From: Geojedonia litorea
GTDB lineage: Bacteria > Bacteroidota > Bacteroidia > Flavobacteriales > Flavobacteriaceae
Reading direction: 5' to 3'
Assembly: GCF_042654525.1 (NCBI RefSeq)
Contig: NZ_JBHSGP010000014.1
Span: forward strand, 434,001-498,000
Length of the DNA: 64,000 nucleotides
The notes beneath the pieces are model-generated. The model did no database searches, was not told where the DNA came from, and was given only the letters and a program-made list of their open reading frames with translations. The position numbers and the translations under genes are program-made. This document shows, piece after piece, positions 8,382 to 17,852 of this stretch; the first letter of the stretch is position 1; the number at the start of each line of letters is the position of its first letter.

Positions 8382-10065
8382 AATTATAATCACCGGAATC
8401 CTCTCCTTATTTTTATTGGGTTTTTTCCCAGATAGGTATCATAACAATTTGAAGGAAGTAAATAATAAGACCCAATGGATTGATAGTATTTATTCAAACA
8501 TGACTTTAAAAGAAAAAGTTGGGCAATTGTTCATGGTAGCTACTTATTCAAATCGTGATAAAAGCCATGTAGATTCTATTCAAAGTCTAATTAATAATTA
8601 TGGTATTGGTGGGCTTATATTCTTCCAAGGCGGCCCAGTACGTCAGGCTAAATTAACAAACACTTATCAATCTATATCAAAAGTACCTTTACTAATTGGC
8701 ATGGACGCCGAATGGGGCTTAAATATGCGTTTAGATAGTACGTCAAGATTTCCATATAATATGACTCTAGGTGCTATTCAAAATGACAGTTTGATAAAAC
8801 AAATTGGAAATCAAATTGGGCGTCATTGCAAACGATTGGGCGTTCATTTAAATTTCGCTCCCGTGGTTGATATTAATACAAACCCGAATAACCCAATCAT
8901 TGGAGTACGATCGTTTGGAGAAGATAAGTTAAACGTTACAAACAAAGCACTTGCATTTACCGAGGGTTTGCAAAGCCAAGGTATATTAGCTTGTGCTAAA
9001 CATTTTCCAGGACATGGAGATACTGCAACCGATTCTCACAAAACATTACCAACCGTTGGGTTTTCTAAAGAGCGAATTGATTCTATTGAACTTCATCCTT
9101 ATCGAGCGTTGTTTAAAAAGAATATTTCAGGAGTGATGGTAGCACATTTAAATGTACCTAGCCTAGAACAAATAGATGGATTGCCGTCATCTTTATCCTA
9201 TAATATTGTTTCAACCAAGCTAAAACAACAACTAGCCTTTAAGGGTCTGGTTTTTACAGACGCCCTAAATATGAAAGGCGCCGCAAATTATAAAGAACCT
9301 GGAGATATAGACCTAGCTGCTTTTAAAGCAGGTAACGATGTATTGTTATTTACTGAAAATGCTCCCAAAGCAATTTCTAAAATCATAGAAGCCTACGAAA
9401 ATAATGATATCAGTGAAGAGCGATTAGCACATTCGGTTAAAAAAATTCTCGGAGCTAAATACGATGTTAATTTAAATCAATTTATCCCAATTGAGATTAA
9501 TAAGCTCGTAGAGGATTTAAATGACGAGACCAATGTCATCATTAATGAATTAGCAATGAGCAACGCTATTACAATTATTAAAAATGATAATCATAGTTTA
9601 CCCATCAAGGCAAAAACTAAAGCAAAAATAGCATTCTTGAAATTGGGAGACGGCGATTCAAAAGCCTTTATCTCAACATTAAAATCTGACATTTCAATTG
9701 ACGAAATTAATGCAACCTCTCAAAAAGAAATAATAAAAGCACTTAAGAACTATGACAAAGTTATCATTGGCTATCATCGTTTAAATTACCGAGAGACTAA
9801 AACCATTTCAAATGAAGATAAAAGTCTAATTGAAAAAATTTCTAAAACTAACCATGTGATTTTAAATGTTTTTGCCAGTCAATACAGTTTAAAAGAGCTT
9901 GCACTAAAACCTATTAATGGCATTATTATTTCTTACGAAAATTCAGAATTGGCACAAACAATTTCTGCCAAGATAATGTTGGATAACTTAAATGCAATTG
10001 GCAAGTTGCCTGCTTCAATAAATGCTGATTATCAGCAAAACCATGGAATTGAAATTAAGAATTAG
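8374..10065 (+). CDS. Glycoside hydrolase family 3, NagZ-like beta-N-acetylhexosaminidase
   Basis: A 563-residue enzyme expected to remove terminal beta-GlcNAc from peptidoglycan or chitin fragments. The GH3 catalytic domain (about 35-350) has the NagZ signature KHFPGHGDTATDSHKTLP near residue 208, which supplies the His/Asp pair of bacterial hexosaminidases, and the nucleophile Asp in VFTDALNMKG near residue 295. A second alpha/beta domain follows (about 390-560). The N-terminal hydrophobic stretch suggests export to the periplasm. The start overlaps murQ by 8 bases. It is larger than cytoplasmic E. coli NagZ (341 residues), as is usual in Bacteroidota. Confidence 0.92.
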   Translation: MNKIIITGILSLFLLGFFPDRYHNNLKEVNNKTQWIDSIYSNMTLKEKVGQLFMVATYSNRDKSHVDSIQSLINNYGIGGLIFFQGGPVRQAKLTNTYQSISKVPLLIGMDAEWGLNMRLDSTSRFPYNMTLGAIQNDSLIKQIGNQIGRHCKRLGVHLNFAPVVDINTNPNNPIIGVRSFGEDKLNVTNKALAFTEGLQSQGILACAKHFPGHGDTATDSHKTLPTVGFSKERIDSIELHPYRALFKKNISGVMVAHLNVPSLEQIDGLPSSLSYNIVSTKLKQQLAFKGLVFTDALNMKGAANYKEPGDIDLAAFKAGNDVLLFTENAPKAISKIIEAYENNDISEERLAHSVKKILGAKYDVNLNQFIPIEINKLVEDLNDETNVIINELAMSNAITIIKNDNHSLPIKAKTKAKIAFLKLGDGDSKAFISTLKSDISIDEINATSQKEIIKALKNYDKVIIGYHRLNYRETKTISNEDKSLIEKISKTNHVILNVFASQYSLKELALKPINGIIISYENSELAQTISAKIMLDNLNAIGKLPASINADYQQNHGIEIKN

Positions 10066-10098
10066 TATCAATAAGTTTAACCAATTAAGAATTAAAAT

Positions 10099-11568
10099 AT
10101 GAAAAAACATCAACTTAGATTCTATCTTGTTTGTGCTCTTTTTTACACTCATTCTGTATTAGCTCAAGAACCAATTCTCAAAGGAGCTCATCAACTGCAA
10201 AAGGAAGAGTTTGGTAATTTAATGGAATCAAATAAAAAATCTTATTCTAAAGAGACAGGTATTATTGGTCTACAAAAGAGTAAAACAACCACATTAAGTA
10301 AAATGGTTTTTGGATTTTTACCTTATTGGGAACAAAGTAATGGCGCTCATGCCAATATAAGGTACGACTTATTAACGCACTTGGCATGTTTTGATTTTTT
10401 GGTACAATTAGACGCTTCTATAAGAACCCCTGCCGGATGGCCATGGACCACAGAAATTAATGCCGCCCATGCACAGGGAGTAAAAGTAGTTATGACGGTA
10501 GTTAATTTTGGTGGTGCTGATGGCGCTGATGCAGTAGCATGGGAAATGATTACAAATTCTTCTAAACAGGCAACGTTTTTCGCCAATATAAAAAGTATTA
10601 TTCAAACTTATAATCTGGATGGCGTCAATATAGATTTTGAAGGAATGACTTCTGCACACAGAGGAGCAGAATTCAATACATTTATGGCAAATCTCACCAA
10701 CTACATTCACACTGAACTTCCAGGTAAAGAAGTTTCAGTTGATGGTCCTGCAGTAAATTGGGGAGGATGGATTATGGATGAATTGGTAAATAGTGTTGAC
10801 TATCTTATTGTAATGGCCTATGATTACACCTCCGCTAGTAGCGCTAATTCTGGACCAGTTGCCCCTTTAACACACCATACATCATGGAAAAGATTTGTTA
10901 AACGATCAATTGAAACAGGCACCTATGCTGTACCTACTGCTGAAAATCCTCAAAAATTAATTTTAGCTGTACCTTACTACGGGCAGCACTGGAAAACCGC
11001 TACAAATGTTTCAGAATCGGCTACTATTTCGCATGTTAGCTCCACGAGATTTAGAGATACCGAAGCTGATGCCGATAATCACGGCGGTTTTATCTGGAAT
11101 GCAGATTTTGAATCCCCTTGGTATACATGGCATGATGGAACGAATTGGAATCAAGTTTGGGCAGATAATGAAACAAGCACCTCTAAAAAATTTGATTTGG
11201 CGATAGCTAATAATTTAGGAGGCGTTGGAATGTGGGCTTTAAACTATGATGGTACACGTCCAGAACTTTGGAATTTAATAAATACAAAATTTGGCGCAAC
11301 AGCTTCAGTCGATGATCCCAATTTAAAAGATAACATTAAGGTTTTCCCAAACCCTGCTAAAAATTTAATCCATATAACTAATCATAAGGGTATAAAATTT
11401 AGTGAGATTGAAATTCTTAATGTATTAGGCAAATTAATTATTAAAGAGCATCCTGAATCCAATGCAATTGATATTAGTGAGTTAAGTGACGGGATTTATT
11501 TTTTAAAGGTTCAAGATGATTTGGGTAAACAAGCCACCTTTAAAATAATTAAATTAAATTTAAAATAA
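10099..11568 (+). CDS. Glycoside hydrolase family 18 enzyme with T9SS sorting domain
   Basis: A secreted 489-residue glycosidase of the GH18 (chitinase/endo-hexosaminidase) fold. A signal peptide (ends HSVLAQ) is followed by the TIM barrel; the catalytic motif DGVNIDFEG lies near residues 174-182, with the acid Glu present and an Asn in place of the second Asp of the classical DGxDxDxE, a variant common in YaaH-like members. VDYLIVMAYDY (about 232) is the conserved barrel strand that supplies substrate-assisting residues. Residues from about 410 (VFPNPAKN to the end) form a type A T9SS sorting domain, so the protein is expected at the surface or released. It probably trims peptidoglycan or chitin outside the cell. 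Confidence 0.92.
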   Translation: MKKHQLRFYLVCALFYTHSVLAQEPILKGAHQLQKEEFGNLMESNKKSYSKETGIIGLQKSKTTTLSKMVFGFLPYWEQSNGAHANIRYDLLTHLACFDFLVQLDASIRTPAGWPWTTEINAAHAQGVKVVMTVVNFGGADGADAVAWEMITNSSKQATFFANIKSIIQTYNLDGVNIDFEGMTSAHRGAEFNTFMANLTNYIHTELPGKEVSVDGPAVNWGGWIMDELVNSVDYLIVMAYDYTSASSANSGPVAPLTHHTSWKRFVKRSIETGTYAVPTAENPQKLILAVPYYGQHWKTATNVSESATISHVSSTRFRDTEADADNHGGFIWNADFESPWYTWHDGTNWNQVWADNETSTSKKFDLAIANNLGGVGMWALNYDGTRPELWNLINTKFGATASVDDPNLKDNIKVFPNPAKNLIHITNHKGIKFSEIEILNVLGKLIIKEHPESNAIDISELSDGIYFLKVQDDLGKQATFKIIKLNLK

Positions 11569-11611
11569 TACCTTTTAAGGTCTCAAAACATTATAAACTA
11601 AATTAATCAAT

Positions 11612-12832
11612 ATGAAATACACGGTTATATTATTTGTTTTTGCATGGTTATCATGTAATTCTAATTCGAAAAAGAACACGAGCTCTGAAACCGAAGTTAT
11701 AAAAGAAGTTCAGAACGAGAATCTAATTATTGTTGGAGCTAACCAAACAGATTTGTATTTGTCTAAATTAAAAGGGAAAAACGTTGGTATAGCCGCCAAT
11801 CAAACATCGGTAATTTTTAAAGGTAATACCCAAGATGATTATACACACTTGGTTGATTCCTTACTTAGATTAAATATTAATGTTACTAAAGTATTTGCAC
11901 CAGAACATGGTTTTCGTGGAGTGGCAGATGCGGGCGAACATATTACAGATGGAATAGATTCAGAAACTGGATTACCTATTATTTCGCTTTATGGTGAAAA
12001 TAGTAAGCCTTCGAAAAAAAATCTCGAAAATATAGATGTGATGATTTTCGATATTCAAGATGTTGGAGTTAGATTTTATACCTATCTCTCAACCCTTCAT
12101 TATGTTATGGAAGCTTGTGCTGAACTAAATATTCCTGTTCTCGTTTTGGACAGACCCAATCCTAACGGTCATTATATTGACGGTCCTTTGTTAGAAGAAG
12201 AGGTTAAAAGTTTTGTAGGACTACACCCTGTCCCTATTGTTTATGGAATGACTATTGGTGAATACGCAAATATGATTAATGGTGAAAAATGGTTAAAGAA
12301 TGGCATTCAGTGTGATTTAACTGTGGTGTCTTTAAAAAATTATACGTATCATTCTGAATATGATTTACCTATTAAACCCTCTCCTAATCTTCCAAATGCA
12401 ACCTCTATTAATTTATACGCTAGTTTATGTTTTTTCGAAGGCACAACAATAAGTTGTGGTCGAGGTACTGAAACACAATTTCAAGTTTTTGGCGCTCCTT
12501 TTTTACCCGAGCAATCTTTTGATTATAGTTTCACACCACAACCTAATTTTGGGTCAAAAACTCCAAAACACCAAGGGCAGTTATGCTTTGGAAGGGACTT
12601 AACAAATGCTGAAAAATTAAGCGAAATTAATCTAAGTTGGTTAATAGAAGCTTATAAATCATCACCTCAAAAAGAACAGTTTTTTAATAAATCCTTTACT
12701 AGATTAGCAGGGACTAAAACCTTGCAGCAACAAATTGAAAATGGATTAACAGTTCAAGAAATTAAAAAGTCTTGGCAACCTGGTCTGGAATCATTCAAAA
12801 AAGTCAGAGAAAAATATTTATTATATAATTAA
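11612..12832 (+). CDS. namZ: DUF1343 lipoprotein, NamZ-type exo-beta-N-acetylmuramidase (GH171)
   Basis: A 406-residue protein with a lipoprotein-type signal peptide (WLSC, Cys15). The DUF1343 family includes Bacillus subtilis NamZ, which releases terminal MurNAc from the non-reducing end of peptidoglycan chains. Conserved stretches are FAPEHGFRGVADAGE near residue 95 (the EHGxRG motif holds the probable catalytic residues), DVGVRFYTYLSTLHYVMEA near 150, LDRPNPNG near 185 and CGRGTETQFQVFGAP near 287. It lies between the GH18 gene and the D-lactate dehydrogenase gene, and fits the MurNAc pathway directly because MurQ needs free MurNAc upstream. Symbol assigned by homology. Confidence 0.9.
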   Translation: MKYTVILFVFAWLSCNSNSKKNTSSETEVIKEVQNENLIIVGANQTDLYLSKLKGKNVGIAANQTSVIFKGNTQDDYTHLVDSLLRLNINVTKVFAPEHGFRGVADAGEHITDGIDSETGLPIISLYGENSKPSKKNLENIDVMIFDIQDVGVRFYTYLSTLHYVMEACAELNIPVLVLDRPNPNGHYIDGPLLEEEVKSFVGLHPVPIVYGMTIGEYANMINGEKWLKNGIQCDLTVVSLKNYTYHSEYDLPIKPSPNLPNATSINLYASLCFFEGTTISCGRGTETQFQVFGAPFLPEQSFDYSFTPQPNFGSKTPKHQGQLCFGRDLTNAEKLSEINLSWLIEAYKSSPQKEQFFNKSFTRLAGTKTLQQQIENGLTVQEIKKSWQPGLESFKKVREKYLLYN

Positions 12833-12837
12833 AAATC

Positions 12838-15756
12838 ATGGAAGTCAGTTTAGCACGAGTTTTAAATGAATTATCAGCAGATTTAGAAGGCGACCTTTTT
12901 TGCGATTTGCTACATAAGACAATTTACGCTACTGACGCCTCTGTATATAGAAAATTGCCTTTAGGTGTAGCCTACCCAAAAACCAATGAAGACCTACAGA
13001 AATTAATAAATTTTGCAACAACTCATAGTATCTCTCTTATCCCTAGAGCTGCAGGAACCTCCTTAGCAGGTCAATGTGTGGGTGATGGACTTGTGGTTGA
13101 TATCTCAAAATATTTCACTAAGATTATAGATTTTGATGAGAATAATAAAACCGTCACTATTCAACCTGGGGTTATTAGAGATGAACTGAACAATTTTCTG
13201 GCGCCTTATGGACTCTTTTTTGGCCCTAACACCTCAACAAGTAATAGATGTATGATAGGCGGTATGGTTGGCAATAATTCTTCAGGAACTACATCAATTA
13301 AATATGGCGTCACAAGAGACAAAGTAATTGAACTTAAAACAATATTAAGCGATGGCTCCGAAGCAGTTTTTGGCGAGTTAAAAAGCGAAGATTATTTCTC
13401 AAAAATGGATGGAAATACATTAGAGAGTTCAATCTACAAGAGCTTATTCAATGAACTTACTAATGTTGAAAATCAGGCAGAAATTAAACGCGAATATCCC
13501 AAAAGTTCAATTCACCGAAGAAATAATGGCTACGCAGTTGACGAATTATTAAATTCAAAATTATTTGGAGGTAGCAATTCTATTATAAACCTCTCAAAGT
13601 TACTAGCTGGTAGCGAAGGGACACTTGCATTTACAACAGAAATCAAATTACAATTAGATAATCTACCCCCTGCCAAAAACATAATCGTGGCAGGACATTT
13701 TTCAAGTATTCAAGAAAGTATGGAGGCCGTTGTTATTGCCATGAAACACGATCTATACACTTGTGAATTAATGGATAAAACCATTCTAGACTGTACTAAA
13801 AACAACAGAGAACAGCTTAAAAACAGGTTTTTTGTAGAAGGTGATCCAAAAGCCATCTTAATGTTTGAAATCTGTACAAATGATGAAAACGAATCTATTA
13901 AGTTAGCTAACGCGTTAATTGCAGATTTAGAAAAAAACAAACTAGGATATGCATTTCCTAAACTATCAGGTCATGAAATTCATCAAGCTTTAGAACTTCG
14001 AAAAGCTGGTTTAGGTCTATTAGGGAATATTGTAGGTGATGATAAAGCGGTGGCCTGTATTGAAGACACGGCCGTAGAATTACATGATTTACCAAATTAC
14101 ATTTCAGAATTTTCACAAATGATGAAAGATTTTGGTCAAGAAGCTGTTTATTATGCCCATGCCGGTGCAGGTGAATTGCACCTACGCCCTATTCTAAATT
14201 TAAAAAAGAAAGAAGACCTTGTGCTTTTTCGAGAAATTACCAATAAAACCGCAGAGCTTGTAAAAAAATATGGCGGGTCTTTTAGTGGTGAACATGGAGA
14301 CGGTATTGTGAGAGCCGAATTTATTCCTAAAATGATTGGTAAGAAAAATTATGCCCTTCTGAAAAGAATAAAGCTGTCCTTTGATCCAAATAATATTTTC
14401 AATAGGGGCAAAATTATTGATCCCTTCCCTATGGATGAAAACCTTCGATATGAAGTGAATAGAGACGAACCAAACTTTGAAACTATTCAAGATTTTTCAG
14501 ATAGTTTAGGGATATTAAGAGCTGCTGAAAAATGCAATGGTTCGGGTGACTGTAGAAAGCTCCCTGAAGCAGGAGGAACCATGTGCCCTAGTTACAGAGC
14601 CACAAAAAATGAAAAAGACACCACCCGTGCACGCGCAAATGCACTCAGGGAGTTTTTAACTAATTCAGAAAAGAAAAATAAATTCAATCATAAAGAACTT
14701 CATAAAGTATTCGATTTGTGTTTAAGTTGTAAAGCATGCGCAAGTGAATGCCCAAGCAATGTAGATGTGGCAACATTAAAGGCTGAGTTTTTACACCAAT
14801 ATTATAAATCAAATGGCGTCCCAATTAGAGCAAAATTATTTGCTCATTCGGCCAATTTAAATAAAATAGGAAGTCTTGCCCCAAGTCTTACCAATTATAT
14901 ATTAAATGCTAAAAGCACTAAAAAAATTTTAGGTGTTTCAACAAAAAGGAGTATTCCAAAATTACATCATACAACATTTCATAGTTGGTACAAGAAAAAT
15001 GAAAAGAGACTCTCAACAGGGTCAAATTTCAAAGGTATATTGTATCTCTTTATAGATGAATTTGTTAACTATTATGATGTTGGTATTGGCATAGACACCA
15101 TAGAGCTTTTAACAAAACTAGGCTACAAAGTGAATATCACTAACCATCAAGAGAGTGGAAGGAGCGCTATCTCTAAAGGTCTTTTAAACAAAGCCAAAAC
15201 CATTACAGATTTTAATGTAAACCATTATAAAAACCACATAACCGAAGATTGCCCGTTGGTTGGTATAGAACCCTCTGCAATTCTGACATTTAGAGATGAG
15301 TATATAAGACTAGCAAGCGATTCAATTTCGGCAAAAAAAATTGCAGAACATACCTACACAATTGAAGAATTTTTGTTTAGAGAATTCAAAAACAACAAAA
15401 TTTCATCAGACCAATTTACCACTAAACCACAGGTTTTAAAAATTCATGGTCATTGCCATCAAAAGGCTTTAAGCACAATGGAGCCAACATTTAAAGTATT
15501 ATCAATTCCTAAAAAGTATAAGGTAACAATTATTAACTCTGGCTGCTGTGGTATGGCAGGATCATTTGGTTACGAAAAAGAGCATTTCGATATTAGTATG
15601 CAAATAGGTGAAGATACATTGTTCCCAAAAATCAGAAATATTGAAAAAGACACCATAATTGCTGCCTCAGGTACAAGTTGCAGACATCAAATAATGGATG
15701 GAACTCGTAAAAACTCAAAACATCCGGTGAGTATATTAAGAGAGGCACTTTTGTAA
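12838..15756 (+). CDS. FAD and Fe-S D-lactate/2-hydroxyacid dehydrogenase (GlcD-GlcF fusion)
   Basis: A 972-residue fusion. The N-terminal half is a GlcD-like FAD-binding oxidoreductase (PRAAGTSLAGQCVGDG near residue 69, GGMVGNNSSGTTS near 141). The second half has two 4Fe-4S cysteine clusters (CNGSGDCRKLPEAGGTMCP near 567; CLSCKACASECP near 628) and CCG domains (GHCHQKAL near 870, NSGCCGMAGSFG near 900). This architecture matches quinone-linked D-lactate dehydrogenases. MurQ releases D-lactate, so its position five bases after namZ suggests that it oxidises that D-lactate to pyruvate and passes electrons to the membrane. Glycolate or D-2-hydroxyglutarate are other possible substrates. Confidence 0.9.
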   Translation: MEVSLARVLNELSADLEGDLFCDLLHKTIYATDASVYRKLPLGVAYPKTNEDLQKLINFATTHSISLIPRAAGTSLAGQCVGDGLVVDISKYFTKIIDFDENNKTVTIQPGVIRDELNNFLAPYGLFFGPNTSTSNRCMIGGMVGNNSSGTTSIKYGVTRDKVIELKTILSDGSEAVFGELKSEDYFSKMDGNTLESSIYKSLFNELTNVENQAEIKREYPKSSIHRRNNGYAVDELLNSKLFGGSNSIINLSKLLAGSEGTLAFTTEIKLQLDNLPPAKNIIVAGHFSSIQESMEAVVIAMKHDLYTCELMDKTILDCTKNNREQLKNRFFVEGDPKAILMFEICTNDENESIKLANALIADLEKNKLGYAFPKLSGHEIHQALELRKAGLGLLGNIVGDDKAVACIEDTAVELHDLPNYISEFSQMMKDFGQEAVYYAHAGAGELHLRPILNLKKKEDLVLFREITNKTAELVKKYGGSFSGEHGDGIVRAEFIPKMIGKKNYALLKRIKLSFDPNNIFNRGKIIDPFPMDENLRYEVNRDEPNFETIQDFSDSLGILRAAEKCNGSGDCRKLPEAGGTMCPSYRATKNEKDTTRARANALREFLTNSEKKNKFNHKELHKVFDLCLSCKACASECPSNVDVATLKAEFLHQYYKSNGVPIRAKLFAHSANLNKIGSLAPSLTNYILNAKSTKKILGVSTKRSIPKLHHTTFHSWYKKNEKRLSTGSNFKGILYLFIDEFVNYYDVGIGIDTIELLTKLGYKVNITNHQESGRSAISKGLLNKAKTITDFNVNHYKNHITEDCPLVGIEPSAILTFRDEYIRLASDSISAKKIAEHTYTIEEFLFREFKNNKISSDQFTTKPQVLKIHGHCHQKALSTMEPTFKVLSIPKKYKVTIINSGCCGMAGSFGYEKEHFDISMQIGEDTLFPKIRNIEKDTIIAASGTSCRHQIMDGTRKNSKHPVSILREALL

Positions 15757-15836
15757 AAAATGCTACATCAATAGGTCATATTAAAAAGAATAATTCATTA
15801 AAAAGAACATAAAACTAAAATTAAAGAAGAAGCAAA

Positions 15837-17765
15837 ATGTTAAAGAGCACAATTGACAAATCAACAGGTTTCGAAAAAAGGTTTGAGAACATCGGGACTA
15901 TAGTTTACGAGAATTCAGTTACCGCCTCTAAAGCTGTAGCAAAAGAAATAGCAGACCTAATAAGGGTAAAGCAATCTCAAAAACAGCCTTGCATTTTAGG
16001 ACTGGCTACAGGAAGTACACCAAAAGGGCTTTATGCCGAATTGGTTCGTTTACATAAAGAAGAAGGGTTAAGTTTTAAAAACGTAATATCATTCAATTTA
16101 GATGAATATTATCCTATGGAGCCAGACTCGATTAATAGCTATGTACGATTTATGAAAGAATTGCTGTTCAACCATGTTGATATCTTACCTGAAAATTGTC
16201 ACGTCCCAGATGGAATGTTACCTAAAGAACGAATTGCTGACTACTGTGATCAGTACGAAGCTAAAATAGAATCGTTAGGAGGTATCGATTTGCAAATATT
16301 AGGTATTGGTGGTAACGGACATATTGGTTTTAACGAATCTGGTTCATTACAAAATTCTAAAACGCGTTTAGTGGCCTTAGATCACATAACAAGAGTTGCT
16401 GCCAGCAATGATTTTTCGGGACTTAACAATACTCCCAGAACTGCTATAACCCTTGGCGTTAAGAAAATAATGGAAGCTAAAAGAGTAATACTTTTAGCCT
16501 GGGGAGAAAGTAAATCAAACATCATTAGGGCGTCAGTTGAAGGCCCAGTTATTAATCAGGTACCAGCTTCGTTTTTACAGGAACACAATAATGCCATTTT
16601 TGTATTGGATCAAGCTGCTGCTTCAAAACTCACACGTATAAACTCACCTTGGTTAGTAGAAAAAATTGAATGGACTGATAAATTAATCAGAAAAGCCGTT
16701 TTAGGCCTTGCATTACATTTAAAAAAACCCATCTTAATGTTAACCGATGCCGATTATATTGAAAATGGAATGAGTGATTTGCTGGCAGATTCAGGCCCGG
16801 CCTATGACATAAATATTAAAATATTCAATAAACTGCAAAGTACTATTACAGGATGGCCAGGCGGAAAACCTAATGCCGACGATAGTAAACGACCAGAGCG
16901 TGCAGAGCCCACTAAAAAACGAGTCCTTATTTTCAGCCCCCACCCTGATGATGATATCATTAGCATGGGAGGAACATTTAAGCGTTTACATGAGCAAGGG
17001 CACGAAGTTCATGTGGGCTATCAAACATCGGGAAATATTGCAGTTGCAGACGATGAAGCTTTACGTTTTGCAAGTTTTGTATGTGACTATAATGCCAAAT
17101 TTGGGATTAAAAGCGAAGAAGCTGATGATATTTATAAAAAAGCAGTTGCTTTTCTAAAAAACAAAAAATCTAGTGAAATAGACATTGAAGAAGTTAGATA
17201 TATCAAAGGATTAATTAGAAAAGGAGAAGCTCGAGCAACCTGTCATTTTGTTGGTATACCAGATCAACAAATTCATTTTATGGAATTACCATTTTATGAA
17301 ACAGGGAGTATTGAAAAAAAGCCCTTATCGCAAGAAGACATCCAAATAACAATGAATTTAATTGAAAAAGTTAAACCTCATCAAATTTATGCCGCGGGTG
17401 ATCTAGCCGACCCTCACGGAACTCACAAAGTGTGTTTAGACGCCATTTTTGAGGCCGTTAAAACATTAAAACCTAATAAGTACATGAAGGACTGCTGGGT
17501 CTGGTTATACAGAGGTGCATGGCAAGAATGGGGAGTTGATGAAATTGATATGGCCGTACCAATGGGCCCTGACCAGGTATTAGAAAAACGAAAAGGAATA
17601 TTTAAGCACCAATCTCAAAAAGATGGTGTCGTCTTTCAAGGATCAGATAGTAGAGAATTTTGGCAACGAGCTGAAGACAGAAACAAGGAAACGGCAGATT
17701 TATATGACCAATTAGGCCTATCTCATTATGCGGCTATGGAAGCTTTTGTGAAATGGGAATATTAA
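15837..17765 (+). CDS. nagB: Glucosamine-6-phosphate deaminase fused to PIG-L/LmbE deacetylase domain
   Basis: A 642-residue two-domain protein. Residues about 15-290 are NagB: GLATGSTPKGLYAEL, the catalytic Asp in FNLDEYYPM, and GIGGNGHIGFNES with the active-site His and Glu. Residues about 360-640 are a PIG-L/LmbE domain with the zinc motif SPHPDDD near 366 and a later HGTH. NagB converts GlcN-6-P to fructose-6-P and ammonia. PIG-L proteins deacetylate GlcNAc groups, so the fusion may carry out both steps from GlcNAc-6-P; no separate nagA is in the window. The fused form is common in Bacteroidota; the deacetylase role on GlcNAc-6-P is inferred. Confidence 0.92.
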   Translation: MLKSTIDKSTGFEKRFENIGTIVYENSVTASKAVAKEIADLIRVKQSQKQPCILGLATGSTPKGLYAELVRLHKEEGLSFKNVISFNLDEYYPMEPDSINSYVRFMKELLFNHVDILPENCHVPDGMLPKERIADYCDQYEAKIESLGGIDLQILGIGGNGHIGFNESGSLQNSKTRLVALDHITRVAASNDFSGLNNTPRTAITLGVKKIMEAKRVILLAWGESKSNIIRASVEGPVINQVPASFLQEHNNAIFVLDQAAASKLTRINSPWLVEKIEWTDKLIRKAVLGLALHLKKPILMLTDADYIENGMSDLLADSGPAYDINIKIFNKLQSTITGWPGGKPNADDSKRPERAEPTKKRVLIFSPHPDDDIISMGGTFKRLHEQGHEVHVGYQTSGNIAVADDEALRFASFVCDYNAKFGIKSEEADDIYKKAVAFLKNKKSSEIDIEEVRYIKGLIRKGEARATCHFVGIPDQQIHFMELPFYETGSIEKKPLSQEDIQITMNLIEKVKPHQIYAAGDLADPHGTHKVCLDAIFEAVKTLKPNKYMKDCWVWLYRGAWQEWGVDEIDMAVPMGPDQVLEKRKGIFKHQSQKDGVVFQGSDSREFWQRAEDRNKETADLYDQLGLSHYAAMEAFVKWEY

Positions 17766-17852
17766 AAAAATAATTATAGCAAAAATCAGGGGTTTAATCT
17801 TCAGCAAATGATAAGATTTCATTTTTAGAAAAATTTATTCCTTACATCAATT

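Noticed and set aside
10408..10710. 100-codon minus-strand ORF inside the GH18 gene
   Set aside because: Shadow of a well-supported gene on the opposite strand; sequence has no recognisable domain.
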